64,000 bases of DNA from Microbacterium thalassium (GCF_014208045.1 NZ_JACHML010000001.1:2232001-2296000), one strand, 5' to 3'. Counted from the stretch's first letter, positions 13,589 to 23,258 are shown. Program-made: numbers and translations. The notes: generated by a model from the letters alone, not told the origin.

Positions 13589-15135
13589 GGGCGCCTCCAA
13601 GCGCGTCCGTCGCGGGCGAGCATCTCGTGCGAGGATGCGGGGCCCCACGATCCGGGTGAGTACTGTTCGAGCGGGCCGCCCTGGGACTCCCAGAAGCGCT
13701 CGATCGGGTCGAGGATCTTCCACGAGAGCTCGACCTCTTCATGGCGCGGGAACAGCGGCGGATCGCCGAGCAGCACGTCGAGGATGAGGCGCTCGTAGGC
13801 CTCGGGGCTCGCCTCGGTGAACGCGTGGCCGTAGCCGAAGTCCATGGTCACATCGCGCACCTGGGCGCTGGCCCCCGGCACCTTCGAGCCGAAGCGGATC
13901 GTGACGCCCTCGTCCGGCTGCACGCGGATCACGAGGGCGTTCTGGCCCTGTCCCGAGCGGTCGCTGCGCGAGAACAGCATCTCGGGCGCGCTCTTGAAGA
14001 CGACGGCGACCTCGGTGACGCGGCGTCCGAGGCGCTTGCCGGTGCGCAGGTAGAAGGGGACGCCGGCCCAGCGGCGCGTGTTGACCTCGAGCGTGATCGC
14101 CGCGTAGGTCTCGGTCGTGGACTGCGGGTCCATGCCGTCCTCGTCGAGGAAGCCGCGGACCTTCTCGCCGCCCTGCCACCCGCCGGCGTACTGACCGCGC
14201 GACGTGGACTGCGCCAGGTCGCCCGGCAGCGTCACGGCCGCGAGCACCTTCTCCTTCTCGCTGCGCAGGTGCGCGGCGTCGAACGAGATCGGCTCCTCCA
14301 TCGCCGTCAGGGCCATGAGCTGCAGCAGGTGGTTCTGGATGACGTCGCGCGCCGCGCCGATGCCGTCGTAGTAGCCCGCGCGGCCGCCGACGCCGATGTC
14401 CTCGGCCATCGTGATCTGCACGTGGTCGACGTAGTTGCGGTTCCAGATGGGCTCGTACAGCTCGTTGGCGAACCGCAGGGCCAGGATGTTCTGGACCGTC
14501 TCCTTGCCGAGGTAGTGGTCGATGCGGAAGATCGAGTCCGCCGGGAACGCCGAGCGCAGCGCATCGTTGAGCGAGCGCGCCGTCTCGAGGTCGCTGCCGA
14601 ACGGCTTCTCGATGACCACGCGCCGCCACCGCTCCGGCTGATCGGCGGTGTCGTCGACCAGACCGGAGTTCTTCAGCTGCTCGGCGACCAGCGGGAAGTC
14701 GCGCGGCGGGATCGAGAGGTAGAACGCGTGATTGCCCATGGTGCCGCGCTCGGTGTCGAGCTTCTCGACCGTCTCGCGCAGGCGCGTGAAGGCGGCCGGG
14801 TCGTCGAACTCGCCCGAGACGAAGCGGATGCCCTGGAGGAGCTGCTTCCAGGTCTCCTCGCGGAACTCGGTGCGCGCGTTCTGCTTGACCGCGTCGTGCA
14901 CGACCTTGGCGAAGTCCTGGTCGTCCCAGTCGCGACGGGCGAAGCCCACGAGCGCGAAGCCCGGGGGCAGCAGGCCGCGGTTGGCGAGGTCGTAGACGGC
15001 GGGCATCAGCTTCTTGCGGGACAGATCGCCGGTGACGCCGAAGATCACGAGCGCGCTGGGTCCCGCAATGCGGTTCAGGCGCCGATCCTCGGGGTCACGC
15101 AGCGGATTCCGCCCGCGCGAGATCTCGACGGTCAT
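13585..15135 (-). CDS. zwf: Glucose-6-phosphate 1-dehydrogenase
   Basis: The enzyme oxidises glucose-6-phosphate to 6-phosphogluconolactone and produces NADPH. The 516-residue protein has the N-terminal nucleotide motif VIFGVTGDLSRKKLMPA, the substrate-binding motif FRIDHYLGKETVQNILALRFAN with catalytic His in the conserved RIDHYLGKE, and VVIEKPFGSDL. Length matches the family. It lies 14 bp after pgi and overlaps opcA. Gluconate-6-phosphate dehydrogenase (gnd) is not in this cluster. Confidence 0.97.
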   Translation of the reverse strand: MTVEISRGRNPLRDPEDRRLNRIAGPSALVIFGVTGDLSRKKLMPAVYDLANRGLLPPGFALVGFARRDWDDQDFAKVVHDAVKQNARTEFREETWKQLLQGIRFVSGEFDDPAAFTRLRETVEKLDTERGTMGNHAFYLSIPPRDFPLVAEQLKNSGLVDDTADQPERWRRVVIEKPFGSDLETARSLNDALRSAFPADSIFRIDHYLGKETVQNILALRFANELYEPIWNRNYVDHVQITMAEDIGVGGRAGYYDGIGAARDVIQNHLLQLMALTAMEEPISFDAAHLRSEKEKVLAAVTLPGDLAQSTSRGQYAGGWQGGEKVRGFLDEDGMDPQSTTETYAAITLEVNTRRWAGVPFYLRTGKRLGRRVTEVAVVFKSAPEMLFSRSDRSGQGQNALVIRVQPDEGVTIRFGSKVPGASAQVRDVTMDFGYGHAFTEASPEAYERLILDVLLGDPPLFPRHEEVELSWKILDPIERFWESQGGPLEQYSPGSWGPASSHEMLARDGRAWRRP

Positions 15136-15149
15136 CGGGGGAGGGGCTC

Positions 15150-16772
15150 CTATTGGGCGGCTTCGAAGAGCGAGAGCACTTCGATCTGGGGGTCGGTCAG
15201 GGTCAGTGAGACGACCGGGCGCCCATGCCCGTTCGCGAGGACGTCAGCGTCGCCGGCGGCCTGGGCCTCGATGAGCTGGCTGAACGTGAACGGCCGGCCG
15301 GGGATCTCGAGGTCCACGTCGGTGCGCTCGAGGATCTGCAGGAACACGCCGTTCGCGGGCCCGCCCTTGTGGTACTGCCCGGTCGAGTGCAGGAACCGCG
15401 GCCCCCATCCGAACGTCGTGGGCGTGCCGGAGTCCGCCGCGACCATCTCGCGCAGGCCCTGCAGCTGCGGCAGCTCGAGGCGGTTGACGTACGCCTGGAT
15501 CGCCACGTAGCCGCCGTCGGGCACCGAAGCCCACAGCGCGTCGAGGACGCCGGCGACCGTGCCGGATGCCGCGAGAGCCGGATCCGAGACCCGGACCTCG
15601 ACGCCCTCGGCGACGAACGCGGGCGCGGAGGCCTCGGGCCGTGCCTCGAGCAGGCCGCGCGCGGCGGTCTTCGCCGACTCGACGTCGGGCTGGTCGAACG
15701 GGTTGATCCCCAGCATCCGTCCCGCGATGGCGGTGGCGTACTCCCACACCACGAACTGCGCACCCAGCGAGCCGCTGATGAGGACCTCGCCGACGTGCCG
15801 CTCGAACAGGTGGAACTCGTCCGCCTCGTCGACGATGCGCACGATCTGCAGGTCGTCCCCGGGCTCGTCGACCTCGGGCGAGACCGGCAGGAGCACGACG
15901 GGGAGGATCCCGGTGCCCTCCTTGCCGGTCGACTCCGCCACCAGCTGCTCGATCCAGTCGGGCAGGCCCGCGATGTGCGTGCCGTCGGTGATGAGGCCCA
16001 TCTTGTCGCGCCGCGGCGAGCCGCCGGCGATGGCGGCCGCGAGGACGAGCGCCGGATTGTCGGGGCTGTCGATCGCGACCTCGAGCAGCGTCGCATCGGC
16101 CTCGTCGAGGATCTCCGAGATGTCGGCGCCGGCGAGACCTGCCGGAACCAGTCCGAAGGCCGTCAGGGCCGAGTAGCGGCCGCCCACCGTCGGATCCGCG
16201 TTGAAGACGCGGTAGCCGTCGGCGCGGGCCGATTCGTCCAGGGGCGATCCGGGATCGGTCACGACCACGATGCGCTCGGCGGGGTCGATGCCGAGGTCGC
16301 GGAACGCGGCCTCGAAGGCGCGCTTGGCCGAGTCGGTCTCGACGGTCGAGCCGGACTTGGACGCCACGACGAGGACCGTCTGCGTCAGCCCGCCCGCCTC
16401 GGGGTCGCCGTCGATGGCGGCGAGCACCTGGCCGGGCGAGGTCGAGTCGAGGATCACGAGCGGCACGCCCGAGGTTCGCGTGATGACCTCCGGAGCGAGC
16501 GACGAGCCGCCCATGCCGGCGAGCACGACCCGCGTCACGCCGCGGGCGACGAGGTCGGCGCGCAGCGCTTCGATCTCCGCCACGAGCGGGCGCGAAACGC
16601 TGACCGCCTGAACCCAGCCGAGCCGCTGCGACGCCTCGGGCTCGGCGTCGGCTCCCCACAGCGAGGCGTCGCCGGCCGTGATGCCGGAGGCGACCAGATC
16701 CGCGACGAGGCCCGGAAGGGTCTCGTCCACCACCGACTTCACGTGGCCGGTGACGTGGATCTCGAAGCTCAT
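15150..16772 (-). CDS. pgi: Glucose-6-phosphate isomerase
   Basis: The enzyme interconverts glucose-6-phosphate and fructose-6-phosphate and links glycolysis with the pentose phosphate pathway. The 540-residue product has sugar isomerase (SIS) motifs [27 protein letters not shown] and [20 protein letters not shown], plus [12 protein letters not shown] and [13 protein letters not shown] near the C-terminus. The sequence is of the divergent type found in actinobacterial tkt-tal-pgi-zwf clusters rather than the E. coli type. Its ATG overlaps the tal stop (ATGA), showing translational coupling. Confidence 0.94.
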   Translation of the reverse strand: MSFEIHVTGHVKSVVDETLPGLVADLVASGITAGDASLWGADAEPEASQRLGWVQAVSVSRPLVAEIEALRADLVARGVTRVVLAGMGGSSLAPEVITRTSGVPLVILDSTSPGQVLAAIDGDPEAGGLTQTVLVVASKSGSTVETDSAKRAFEAAFRDLGIDPAERIVVVTDPGSPLDESARADGYRVFNADPTVGGRYSALTAFGLVPAGLAGADISEILDEADATLLEVAIDSPDNPALVLAAAIAGGSPRRDKMGLITDGTHIAGLPDWIEQLVAESTGKEGTGILPVVLLPVSPEVDEPGDDLQIVRIVDEADEFHLFERHVGEVLISGSLGAQFVVWEYATAIAGRMLGINPFDQPDVESAKTAARGLLEARPEASAPAFVAEGVEVRVSDPALAASGTVAGVLDALWASVPDGGYVAIQAYVNRLELPQLQGLREMVAADSGTPTTFGWGPRFLHSTGQYHKGGPANGVFLQILERTDVDLEIPGRPFTFSQLIEAQAAGDADVLANGHGRPVVSLTLTDPQIEVLSLFEAAQ

Positions 16773-17890
16773 CTCGCGGACTCCAGAGCGTCCGCGAGCG
16801 CGGTCTTGACGGTGTTCTGGAGGTCGTGCCACGAGGCGATGAACTTGTCGACGCCTTCGTCCTCGAGGACCTGGGTGACGTCGGCGAAGTCGACGCCGAC
16901 GGCGGCGAGGGCGTCGAAGTGCGCGTGCGCGTCGCCGTAGTTCGCCGTGACGGTGTCACCTTCGACCACGCCGTGGTCGAAGGTCGCCTCGAGGGTCTTC
17001 TCGGGCATGGTGTTGACGGTGCCCGCGGCGACGAGCTCGGTGACGTAGAGCGTGTCGGGCAGAGACGGGTCCTTCACACCGGTCGACGCCCACAGCGGCC
17101 GCTGCGTGTTGGCGCCGGCGACGAGGAGCGCCTTGGCGGCGTCGTCGGCGAACTTCTGCTCGAACAGCTCGTACGCCAGACGTGCGTTGGCGACACCGGC
17201 CTTGCTCTTGAGCGCCTCGGCGGCGTCGGTCCCGATCGCGGCGAGGCGCTTGTCGACCTCGGTGTCCACGCGCGAGACGAAGAAGGACGCGACCGACTCG
17301 ATCGTGGACAGGTCGATGCCCGCGGCCTGCGCCTTCTCGAGCCCGGCGAGGTACGCGTCGATGACCTCGGCGTACCGGTCCAGGCTGAAGATCAGCGTCA
17401 CGTTGACGCTGATGCCGGCGCCGATGACCTCGGTGATCGCGGGCAGCCCCGCCTTGGTCGCGGGGATCTTGATCAGCGCGTTGGGGCGGTCCACCCGCTC
17501 CCACAGCGCCTTCGCCTGCGAGATGGTCTCCTCGGTGTCGTGGGCGAGGTCGGGGGAGACCTCGATCGACACGCGCCCGTCGACGCCGCCGGTGGCGTCG
17601 AAGACGGGGCGGAGGATGTCGCACGCGTCACGGACGTCGTCGGTGGTCGCGGCGAAGATCGCCTCGTCGACCGAGGCGCCGGCCTTGGCGAGCTCGGTGA
17701 TCTGCCCGGCGTAGGCGGCGGCTCCCGAGCCGATCGCGCCCTGGAAGATCGTCGGGTTCGTGGTGACGCCGGAGATGTTGCGGGAGGTGATCAGCCCGGC
17801 GAGGTTGCCGGTCACGATCCGGTCGCGCGACAGGTCGTCCAGCCAGATGCTGACGCCCTCGGCGGCGAGCTGTTCGGTGGGAGTGCTCAT
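16769..17890 (-). CDS. tal: Transaldolase
   Basis: The enzyme moves a dihydroxyacetone unit between sedoheptulose-7-phosphate and glyceraldehyde-3-phosphate in the non-oxidative pentose phosphate branch. The 373-residue protein begins [20 protein letters not shown], with [24 protein letters not shown], and the Schiff-base lysine in the region [17 protein letters not shown]. Length fits the actinobacterial class. The ATG at 17890 is supported by the family N-terminus; a longer frame runs antiparallel through tkt. It is 19 bp behind tkt and overlaps pgi. Confidence 0.96.
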   Translation of the reverse strand: MSTPTEQLAAEGVSIWLDDLSRDRIVTGNLAGLITSRNISGVTTNPTIFQGAIGSGAAAYAGQITELAKAGASVDEAIFAATTDDVRDACDILRPVFDATGGVDGRVSIEVSPDLAHDTEETISQAKALWERVDRPNALIKIPATKAGLPAITEVIGAGISVNVTLIFSLDRYAEVIDAYLAGLEKAQAAGIDLSTIESVASFFVSRVDTEVDKRLAAIGTDAAEALKSKAGVANARLAYELFEQKFADDAAKALLVAGANTQRPLWASTGVKDPSLPDTLYVTELVAAGTVNTMPEKTLEATFDHGVVEGDTVTANYGDAHAHFDALAAVGVDFADVTQVLEDEGVDKFIASWHDLQNTVKTALADALESAR

Positions 17891-17909
17891 GGATGTGTCT
17901 CCTCGGTGA

Positions 17910-20000
17910 TCACTGAGCCGCCGCGACAGCGGCGAGGGATTCGCGTGCCGCCTCGGCGACCGCTTCGGCGGTGAAGCCGAACTTCTGGAACAGGGTCTTG
18001 TAGTCGGCCGACGCGCCGAAGTGGTCGATGGCGACGGAGCGGCCGGCGTCGCCGACGATGCCGCGCCACGACAGCGCGGAGCCGGCCTCGACCGACACAC
18101 GGGCCTTCACGGATGCCGGCAGCACGCTCTCGCGGTACGCTTCGTCCTGCTCGGCGAACCACTCCAGCGACGGGGCCGACACGACGCGGGCGCCGATGCC
18201 GTCGGCGGCGAGGGCCTCGCGTGCCGACACGGCCAGCTGGACCTCCGAGCCCGTGGCGATGAGGATGACGTCCGGTGCGCCGTTCTCGGCGTCGACGAGG
18301 ACGTACGCGCCCTTCGCGGCGCCGGCGGCGGCGGCGAAGCCGGCCTCGCCGCGCGGGAACACCGGGATGTTCTGCCGCGTCAGCGCGATGCCGGCGGGAC
18401 CTTCGCTGCGTCGCAGCATCTCGAGCCAGGCCACGGCGGTCTCGTTGGCGTCCGCCGGGCGCACCACCGTGAAGTTCGGGATGGCGCGCAGCGACGCGAG
18501 CTGCTCGATCGGCTGGTGGGTGGGGCCGTCCTCGCCGAGCGCCACCGAGTCGTGCGTCCACACGAAGATCGAGGGCACGTTCATGAGGGCGGCCAGACGC
18601 ACGGCCGGGCGCATGTAGTCGCTGAAGATCAGGAACGTGCCGCCGAAGGCGCGGGTCTTGCCGTGCAGCACGATGCCGTTCACGATCGACCCCATCGCGT
18701 GCTCGCGGATGCCGAAGTGCAGGACGCGCCCGTAGGGGTCGCCCGACCACTCGTGCGTGGACCACTCGGTCGGCACGAACGACTTCGCCGACTTGATGGT
18801 CGTCAGGTTGGACTCCGCGAGGTCGGCCGAGCCGCCCCACAGTTCGGGCATCACCGCGGCGAGGCCGTTGATGACCTGCCCGGATGCCGCGCGCGTCGAG
18901 AGGTCCTTGCCCGACTCGAACGTCGGCAGAGCCGACTCGACGTCGGCGGGCAGCTCGCCCGCTTCGAGACGGTCGAACAGCGCCTTGCGCTCGGGGTTGG
19001 CCGCCGCCCAAGCGTCGAATCCCGCCTGCCACGCGGTGCGCGCCGTCGCCGCGCGCTCGGCCAGCGAGCGCGTGTGGGCGATCACGTCGTCGGCGACCAC
19101 GAAGCTCTGCTCCGGGTCGTAGCCCATGACCTTCTTGGTGGCGGCGAGCTCCTCGGCGCCGAGGGCCGAGCCGTGGATCTTGCCGGTGTTCTGCTTGCCC
19201 GGTGCAGGCCAGCCGATGATCGTCTTGAGCACGATCAGCGAGGGCTTGGTGGTCTCGGCCTTGGCCGCCTCGATGGCCGCGTACAGCTCGGCGACGTCCT
19301 CGACGTACTCGCCGGTCTTCTTCCAGTCCACGGTCTGGACCTGCCAGCCGTAGGACTCGTAGCGCTTCGCGACGTCCTCGGTGAAGGCGATGTCGGTGTC
19401 GTCCTCGATCGAGATCTGGTTGGAGTCGTAGATGGCGATGAGGTTGCCGAGCTCCTGGTGGCCGGCGAGGCTCGAGGCCTCGCTGGTGACGCCCTCCTGC
19501 AGGTCGCCGTCGGAGGCGATCACGTAGACGTAGTGGTCGAAGGGGCTCTCGCCGGGGGCCGCCTCGGGGTCGAACAGGCCACGCTCGTAGCGTGCGGCGT
19601 AGGCGAAGCCGACCGACGAGGCCAGGCCCTGGCCGAGCGGTCCGGTCGTGATCTCGACGCCGTCGGTGTGCCCGTACTCGGGGTGGCCCGGCGTGAGGGA
19701 TCCCCACGTGCGCAGCGACTTCAGGTCGTCGAGCTCCAGGCCGAAGCCGCCGAGATACAGCTGCACGTACTGCGTCAGCGAGGAGTGCCCCGCCGACAGG
19801 ATGAAGCGGTCCCGGCCCACCCAGTGGGTGTCGGCCGGATCGTGGTTCATGACGTGCTGGTACAGCAGGTAGGCCGCCGGTGCCAGGCTCATCGCGGTGC
19901 CGGGGTGTCCGTTCCCCACCTTCTCGACCGCGTCCGCGGCCAGCAGGCGGGCCGTGTCCACGGCGCGCGCGTCGATCTCGTTCCAGAGCAAATCCGTCAC
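17910..20000 (-). CDS. tkt: Transketolase
   Basis: The thiamine diphosphate enzyme transfers two-carbon units between sugar phosphates. The 696-residue protein has [13 protein letters not shown], the ThDP-binding segment [33 protein letters not shown], and the transketolase motif [27 protein letters not shown]. The C-terminal domain carries [11 protein letters not shown]. The GTG start has AGGAAAGG 8 nt upstream. It is the first gene of the minus-strand operon tkt-tal-pgi-zwf-opcA-pgl. A 400-bp divergent region with a striking palindrome lies upstream. Confidence 0.97.
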   Translation of the reverse strand: MTDLLWNEIDARAVDTARLLAADAVEKVGNGHPGTAMSLAPAAYLLYQHVMNHDPADTHWVGRDRFILSAGHSSLTQYVQLYLGGFGLELDDLKSLRTWGSLTPGHPEYGHTDGVEITTGPLGQGLASSVGFAYAARYERGLFDPEAAPGESPFDHYVYVIASDGDLQEGVTSEASSLAGHQELGNLIAIYDSNQISIEDDTDIAFTEDVAKRYESYGWQVQTVDWKKTGEYVEDVAELYAAIEAAKAETTKPSLIVLKTIIGWPAPGKQNTGKIHGSALGAEELAATKKVMGYDPEQSFVVADDVIAHTRSLAERAATARTAWQAGFDAWAAANPERKALFDRLEAGELPADVESALPTFESGKDLSTRAASGQVINGLAAVMPELWGGSADLAESNLTTIKSAKSFVPTEWSTHEWSGDPYGRVLHFGIREHAMGSIVNGIVLHGKTRAFGGTFLIFSDYMRPAVRLAALMNVPSIFVWTHDSVALGEDGPTHQPIEQLASLRAIPNFTVVRPADANETAVAWLEMLRRSEGPAGIALTRQNIPVFPRGEAGFAAAAGAAKGAYVLVDAENGAPDVILIATGSEVQLAVSAREALAADGIGARVVSAPSLEWFAEQDEAYRESVLPASVKARVSVEAGSALSWRGIVGDAGRSVAIDHFGASADYKTLFQKFGFTAEAVAEAARESLAAVAAAQ

Positions 20001-20104
20001 TCGGTGACCTTTCCTGAGGATGCGCCCGCGGAAAGATCTCTCCGCGGACGCCCGTTTCGAGGGGTCGGGTCAGGAGGAGCTGCGCGAGCGCGAACGTGTT
20101 GTTC

Positions 20105-20110
20105 AGCTTA
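20105..20110 (-). promoter_or_regulatory. Putative -10 of the tkt operon
   Basis: On the minus strand this reads TAAGCT. It would give a leader of about 100 nt. The -35 region is poor, and the palindrome GCGGCATGCCGC occupies the spacer. Confidence 0.35.
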
Positions 20111-20158
20111 GCGAAGCGGCATGCCGCAGGGGCGATGCGTCTCGTTGTGTGACATGGA

Positions 20159-20172
20159 TGTTACCGGTAACA
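20159..20172. promoter_or_regulatory. Palindrome TGTTACCGGTAACA, candidate sugar-acid repressor operator
   Basis: A perfect 14-bp dyad centred about 165 nt before the tkt start. It resembles, from memory, the operators of LacI-family gluconate regulators (GntR/IdnR type). A gluconate- or sugar-phosphate-responsive regulator would suit a pentose phosphate operon. No regulator gene lies nearby. Confidence 0.45.
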
Positions 20173-20367
20173 CGTCGCGAAGGGAACCCTCGGATCTCCG
20201 ACCCCGTCCGGGCGGTCCAGCCGTGCCCGTCGGTGCGCTGTACAGTCTGGCGCGCCGTTGTGCCTCGGGGGTGTCATGTACGTGTCGCCGCGGTGACCGT
20301 CTTCTCACGCGCAGCGCTCGGGGCTGAGAGGCCCGGCGGCGGGGCCGGCCGGCCATGGGCCATGCCC

Positions 20368-20373
20368 TAGAAT
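20368..20373 (+). promoter_or_regulatory. -10 hexamer upstream of ctaB
   Basis: TAGAAT lies 39 nt before the ctaB ATG, giving a leader of about 27 nt. Confidence 0.5.
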
Positions 20374-20406
20374 GGGGTGGTTTCCTAGGCGGCGATTGCG
20401 GGGGCG

Positions 20407-21348
20407 ATGGACATCACGACGACGGCGGGCGCGCGAACGCCCGTTCCGGCACCGCGAACCGCCCGCCATCCCCTCGGACGAACCGTGCGCGCGTACATCG
20501 CGCTGACGAAGCCTCGCGTGCTCGAGCTGCTGCTGGTCACGACCGTCCCGGTCATGATCCTCGCGCAGGGCGGATTCCCCTCGCTGTGGCTGGTGCTGGC
20601 CACCGTCATCGGCGGCTCGATGAGCGCGGGGTCGGCCGCGGCCTTCAACATGTACCTCGACCGCGACATCGATGCGCACATGCAGCGCACCGAGAACCGG
20701 CCGCTCGTGACGGGCGAGGTCTCGCCGCGCGGCGCGCTCGTGTTCGCCTGGACGCTCGCGATCGTCTCGACGGTGTGGCTGTGGGTCACGACCAACTTGC
20801 TGGCCGCGGCCCTGTCGGCCGGCGCCATCTTCTTCTACGTCGTGATCTACACGCTGATCCTGAAGCGCCGCACCGAGCAGAACATCGTGTGGGGCGGCAT
20901 CGCGGGCTGCTTCCCGGTGGTGATCGGCTGGAGCGCCGTGACGGGCTCGCTCTCCTGGCCGCCGGTGATCCTGTTCGTGCTGGTGTTCCTGTGGACGCCG
21001 CCGCACTACTGGCCGCTGTCGATGAAGTACAAGGAGCAGTACGACAACGTCGACGTGCCGATGCTCGGCGCGACGCGTCACGGCTCGCAGGTCGGTCTGC
21101 ACGTCATCCTCTACACGTGGGCGACGGTCGTCAGCTCGCTGCTGCTGATCCCGGTGGCCGGCATGGGCCTGGTGTACACGGCATCCGCTCTGGTGTTCGG
21201 CGGCTGGTTCATCTACGAGTCGCACCGCCTGTACAACCGGGCGATCCGCGGGACCGAGCCGCGTCCGATGCGCGTGTTCCACGCGTCGATCACGTACCTG
21301 ACGCTGCTGTTCGTGGCGATCGCGGTCGACCCGCTGCTGCCGTTCTGA
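20407..21348 (+). CDS. ctaB: Protoheme IX farnesyltransferase (heme O synthase)
   Basis: The membrane enzyme attaches a farnesyl group to heme B to make heme O, the precursor of heme A for cytochrome aa3 oxidase. The 313-residue protein has about nine membrane helices of the UbiA prenyltransferase family. The conserved aspartate-rich motif is [20 protein letters not shown], and a second cytoplasmic loop is [23 protein letters not shown] just before the ATG may act as ribosome binding site. CtaA, the next enzyme, is encoded 1.9 kb away on the other strand. Confidence 0.96.
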   Translation: MDITTTAGARTPVPAPRTARHPLGRTVRAYIALTKPRVLELLLVTTVPVMILAQGGFPSLWLVLATVIGGSMSAGSAAAFNMYLDRDIDAHMQRTENRPLVTGEVSPRGALVFAWTLAIVSTVWLWVTTNLLAAALSAGAIFFYVVIYTLILKRRTEQNIVWGGIAGCFPVVIGWSAVTGSLSWPPVILFVLVFLWTPPHYWPLSMKYKEQYDNVDVPMLGATRHGSQVGLHVILYTWATVVSSLLLIPVAGMGLVYTASALVFGGWFIYESHRLYNRAIRGTEPRPMRVFHASITYLTLLFVAIAVDPLLPF

Positions 21349-21374
21349 CCCGACGGCATCGCCGTGCCGTCGGG
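21349..21374. terminator. Stem-loop terminator after ctaB
   Basis: CCCGACGGCA and TGCCGTCGGG form a perfect 10-bp stem with a TCGCCG loop directly at the ctaB stop, between ctaB and the convergent peptide gene. No T-run follows. Confidence 0.65.
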
Positions 21375-21391
21375 CCCGGTCCTGCCGGGGG

Positions 21392-21517
21392 TCAGTGGAT
21401 GCTGAGGCCGGCGTCCGGCGTGTAGCCGAGAGCGGGGTCGTACCCGAGGTCCTCGAGGCCGCCGCCCAGCACGGTGAACTGACCGGTGGGGGTGGCGGTG
21501 TAAGCGAAGTCCTTCAT
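21392..21517 (-). CDS. 41-residue peptide of unknown function
   Basis: Not recognised. The frame MKDFAYTATPTGQFTVLGGG followed by LEDLGYDPALGYTPDAGLSIH begins at an ATG with AAAGGGA 6-7 nt upstream, a good ribosome binding site, and ends in TGA. No membrane helix or signal peptide is visible; the peptide is acidic and glycine-rich, with a repeated LGY motif. The neighbour at 21705-22187 also carries ERGLGYTSQFEAVG. A precursor-like reading is possible: a leader with Tyr-Pro-Gly-x-Phe, a GG site and a Gly/Asp-containing core. No maturation enzymes are in the window. It could equally be a small regulatory or accessory protein of the ctaA group. The larger frame covering it lacks other support. 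Confidence 0.6.
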   Translation of the reverse strand: MKDFAYTATPTGQFTVLGGGLEDLGYDPALGYTPDAGLSIH

Positions 21518-21535
21518 GTCGATCCCTTTCGTCTG

Positions 21536-21550
21536 TGTGGTATGACCACA
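21536..21550. promoter_or_regulatory. Dyad TGTGGT-ATG-ACCACA upstream of the 41-residue peptide gene
   Basis: Perfect 6-bp arms around three bases, about 19 nt before the ATG and just upstream of the ribosome binding site. The half-site TGGT/ACCA recalls GntR-family operators, but the spacing is unusual. Confidence 0.3.
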
Positions 21551-21653
21551 GCCTGTCAGGGTTGGTGTGAGGACGCCTGTGCCTTTGCTATGCGACGGCT
21601 GTGAGTGGCGGAGAAGGCTGCTCGGGGCCCGTTCTCGCCGTGCGAAACCAGTC

Positions 21654-21689
21654 GCGCCGGCCTGCGTCCTTCGGACGGCAGACCGGCGC
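21654..21689 (-). terminator. Hairpin after the minus-strand membrane protein gene
   Basis: GCGCCGG and CCGGCGC form the base of a stem that continues imperfectly through CTGC/GCAG to GTCC/GGAC. It lies 15 nt after the stop codon and is followed on the minus strand by GGTTT. Confidence 0.45.
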
Positions 21690-21704
21690 GGCCGGATCGT
21701 CGGG

Positions 21705-22187
21705 TCAGCGCGTCTCGGCGGGCTCCTTCGAGGCGTCGTCCGCGGTCTCGTCCGCGGCGTCCTTCGCGGTCTCGGCCGGAGCGTCGTCGGCGCCGACCGC
21801 CTCGAACTGCGACGTGTAGCCGAGGCCGCGCTCGTAGCCGTGGTCGGGGGCGTCGCCCTCGGCCTCATCGGCGTCGGCGCTCTCGGCCGACCAGTCGATG
21901 GGCTCGACCACCACGGCGGGCGCCGCCGGGCGCAGCGACGCGAGCGAGGCGATCGCGAAGGCGAGGAGGATGCCGATGACGCCCGCGCCGATGAGCACGG
22001 CGCCGAGGACGGCCATGGACTGGCCCACGTACACCTCGATGCCCGTGGCGGTGCCGTCCGTGAGGGTCGTGGTCATCACGCCGAGCTTGTCGACGAGGAT
22101 GAGGGCTCCCGCTGCGGCGCTGCCGAGCGAGGCGACGACGAGACCCCAGAAGGGGATGCGGGTGGCGAGACGGGGGCGGGCGGTCAT
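21705..22187 (-). CDS. Two-helix membrane protein with acidic cytoplasmic tail, unknown function
   Basis: The 160-residue product starts MTARPRLATRIPFWGLVVAS, with AGGAG 5 nt before the ATG. Two membrane helices are clear (about residues 12-32 and 52-78), separated by a short polar loop. The last 75 residues are hydrophilic and rich in Asp, Glu and Ala, and include GYERGLGYTSQF. No enzymatic motif is visible; homologues in databases often carry an unsupported label such as dinucleotide-utilizing enzyme. It lies 99 bp after ctaA in the same direction and may be part of its transcript. Function is unknown. Confidence 0.7.
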   Translation of the reverse strand: MTARPRLATRIPFWGLVVASLGSAAAGALILVDKLGVMTTTLTDGTATGIEVYVGQSMAVLGAVLIGAGVIGILLAFAIASLASLRPAAPAVVVEPIDWSAESADADEAEGDAPDHGYERGLGYTSQFEAVGADDAPAETAKDAADETADDASKEPAETR

Positions 22188-22286
22188 GGGGACTCCTGGA
22201 GTGTGCGGCGCGTGGGGGAGCGCCGCCCGGGTCGGCGACGCCGTCCTCACGGTGCCAGGGCAGTTCGTGCGGATCCCCGGAGCCGC

Positions 22287-23258
22287 CTATGCGTCCGCTG
22301 TGCGTGCGTCCGCTGTGCGCGTCTGCGCGGGGGTGAGGCGGAGCAGCAGCACCGTCATGGTCGCCACCAGCAGTGCGGCGAGGACCATGTGGATGCCCAC
22401 GGCGAGTTCGGGGAGGCCGTTGCGGGCCTGGTAGAGGCCGACCCCGATCTGGACGAGCTCGACGACCAGCAGCGCGATCGTCCAGCCGAGCACGCGCGGG
22501 GCGGTGCGGCGGACGCGCCACGCGCCGGCAAGCAGGGCCAGCGTGAGGGCGAACAGCGCATAGGCGGGCCAGGCGTGCACGTGCTCGAGGATCTCGACGT
22601 CGAATCCGTTGCGGCCGGCATCCGCGTCTCCCGAGTGGGGGCCCGCGCCGGTCGTGAGCACGCCCACGACGACGGTCACCAGGAGCACGACCGACGTCGT
22701 GTGGGCGAGGATGCGGTGCCAGCGGGGCACGACCGGCTCGCGCGGTCCGCCGGGCTCGCCCATGCGCGCGAGGAAGGCGGCGGTGACGCCCACGAGGACG
22801 AGCGAGGCGACGTAGTGGAAGCCGACGATGAAGGGGTTCAGGCCCGTGAGGACCGTGATGCCGCCCACGATCGCCTGCGCCACGACCCCGCCGAGCACGA
22901 TGGCGGCGAGGGTGAACAGGTCGCGACGCTCGCGCCGGATGCGCAGCACCAGCACGAGCACGACGACGGCGAGGATGCCGACCAGCCCGGTGAGGGTGCG
23001 GTTGCCGAATTCGATGACGCCGTGGATCCCCATCTCGGGCGTCGGGACCAGGGACTCGGCCGTGCACGTCGGCCACGTGGGACAGCCCAGGCCCGAGCCG
23101 GTCAGACGCACGGCGCCGCCGGTGCCGATGATCGTGACCTCGGCGAGGAACGACAGCCAGGCGAAGACGCGGATGCGGGCGTCGACGCGGTCGGGCAGCC
23201 ACCTCCAGAACGCGTTCCCCGACGGGGACGTGGTGCGGGAAGCGGTGTCTGCGGACAT
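22287..23258 (-). CDS. ctaA: Heme A synthase
   Basis: The membrane enzyme oxidises the C8 methyl of heme O to make heme A for cytochrome c oxidase. The 323-residue protein has eight predicted helices and the family motifs GAVRLTGSGLGCPTWPTC and HGVIEFGNRTLTG. Heme-ligand histidines are expected in VGFHYVASL, EHVHAWPAY and VGIHMVLA. The cysteine pair in the first extracytoplasmic loop is present. The ATG at 23258 has AGGAGAA upstream. A very long antiparallel frame extending to 25958 is a composition artefact. ctaA is divergent from sufB. Confidence 0.95.
   Translation of the reverse strand: MSADTASRTTSPSGNAFWRWLPDRVDARIRVFAWLSFLAEVTIIGTGGAVRLTGSGLGCPTWPTCTAESLVPTPEMGIHGVIEFGNRTLTGLVGILAVVVLVLVLRIRRERRDLFTLAAIVLGGVVAQAIVGGITVLTGLNPFIVGFHYVASLVLVGVTAAFLARMGEPGGPREPVVPRWHRILAHTTSVVLLVTVVVGVLTTGAGPHSGDADAGRNGFDVEILEHVHAWPAYALFALTLALLAGAWRVRRTAPRVLGWTIALLVVELVQIGVGLYQARNGLPELAVGIHMVLAALLVATMTVLLLRLTPAQTRTADARTADA

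Larger units (their letters stand above)
20001..20406. other. Divergent intergenic region between tkt and ctaB
   Basis: No gene was seen in this 406-bp stretch. It holds the putative promoters of tkt (leftward) and ctaB (rightward), a 14-bp palindrome at 20159-20172, and a 12-bp palindrome GCGGCATGCCGC at 20116-20127 inside the -10/-35 spacer of the tkt promoter. A 7-bp hairpin (CCGCGGA/TCCGCGG, 20026-20047) lies in the tkt leader. Short frames in this stretch lack ribosome binding sites and family character. Confidence 0.6.

Noticed and set aside
18021..20111. A 696-codon plus-strand frame antisense to tkt
   Set aside because: It mirrors tkt codon by codon on the opposite strand and has low-complexity composition.
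21392..21517. A complete lasso peptide or other RiPP gene cluster
   Set aside because: Only a possible precursor was seen; no asparagine-synthetase-like cyclase, leader peptidase or recognition protein is encoded nearby.
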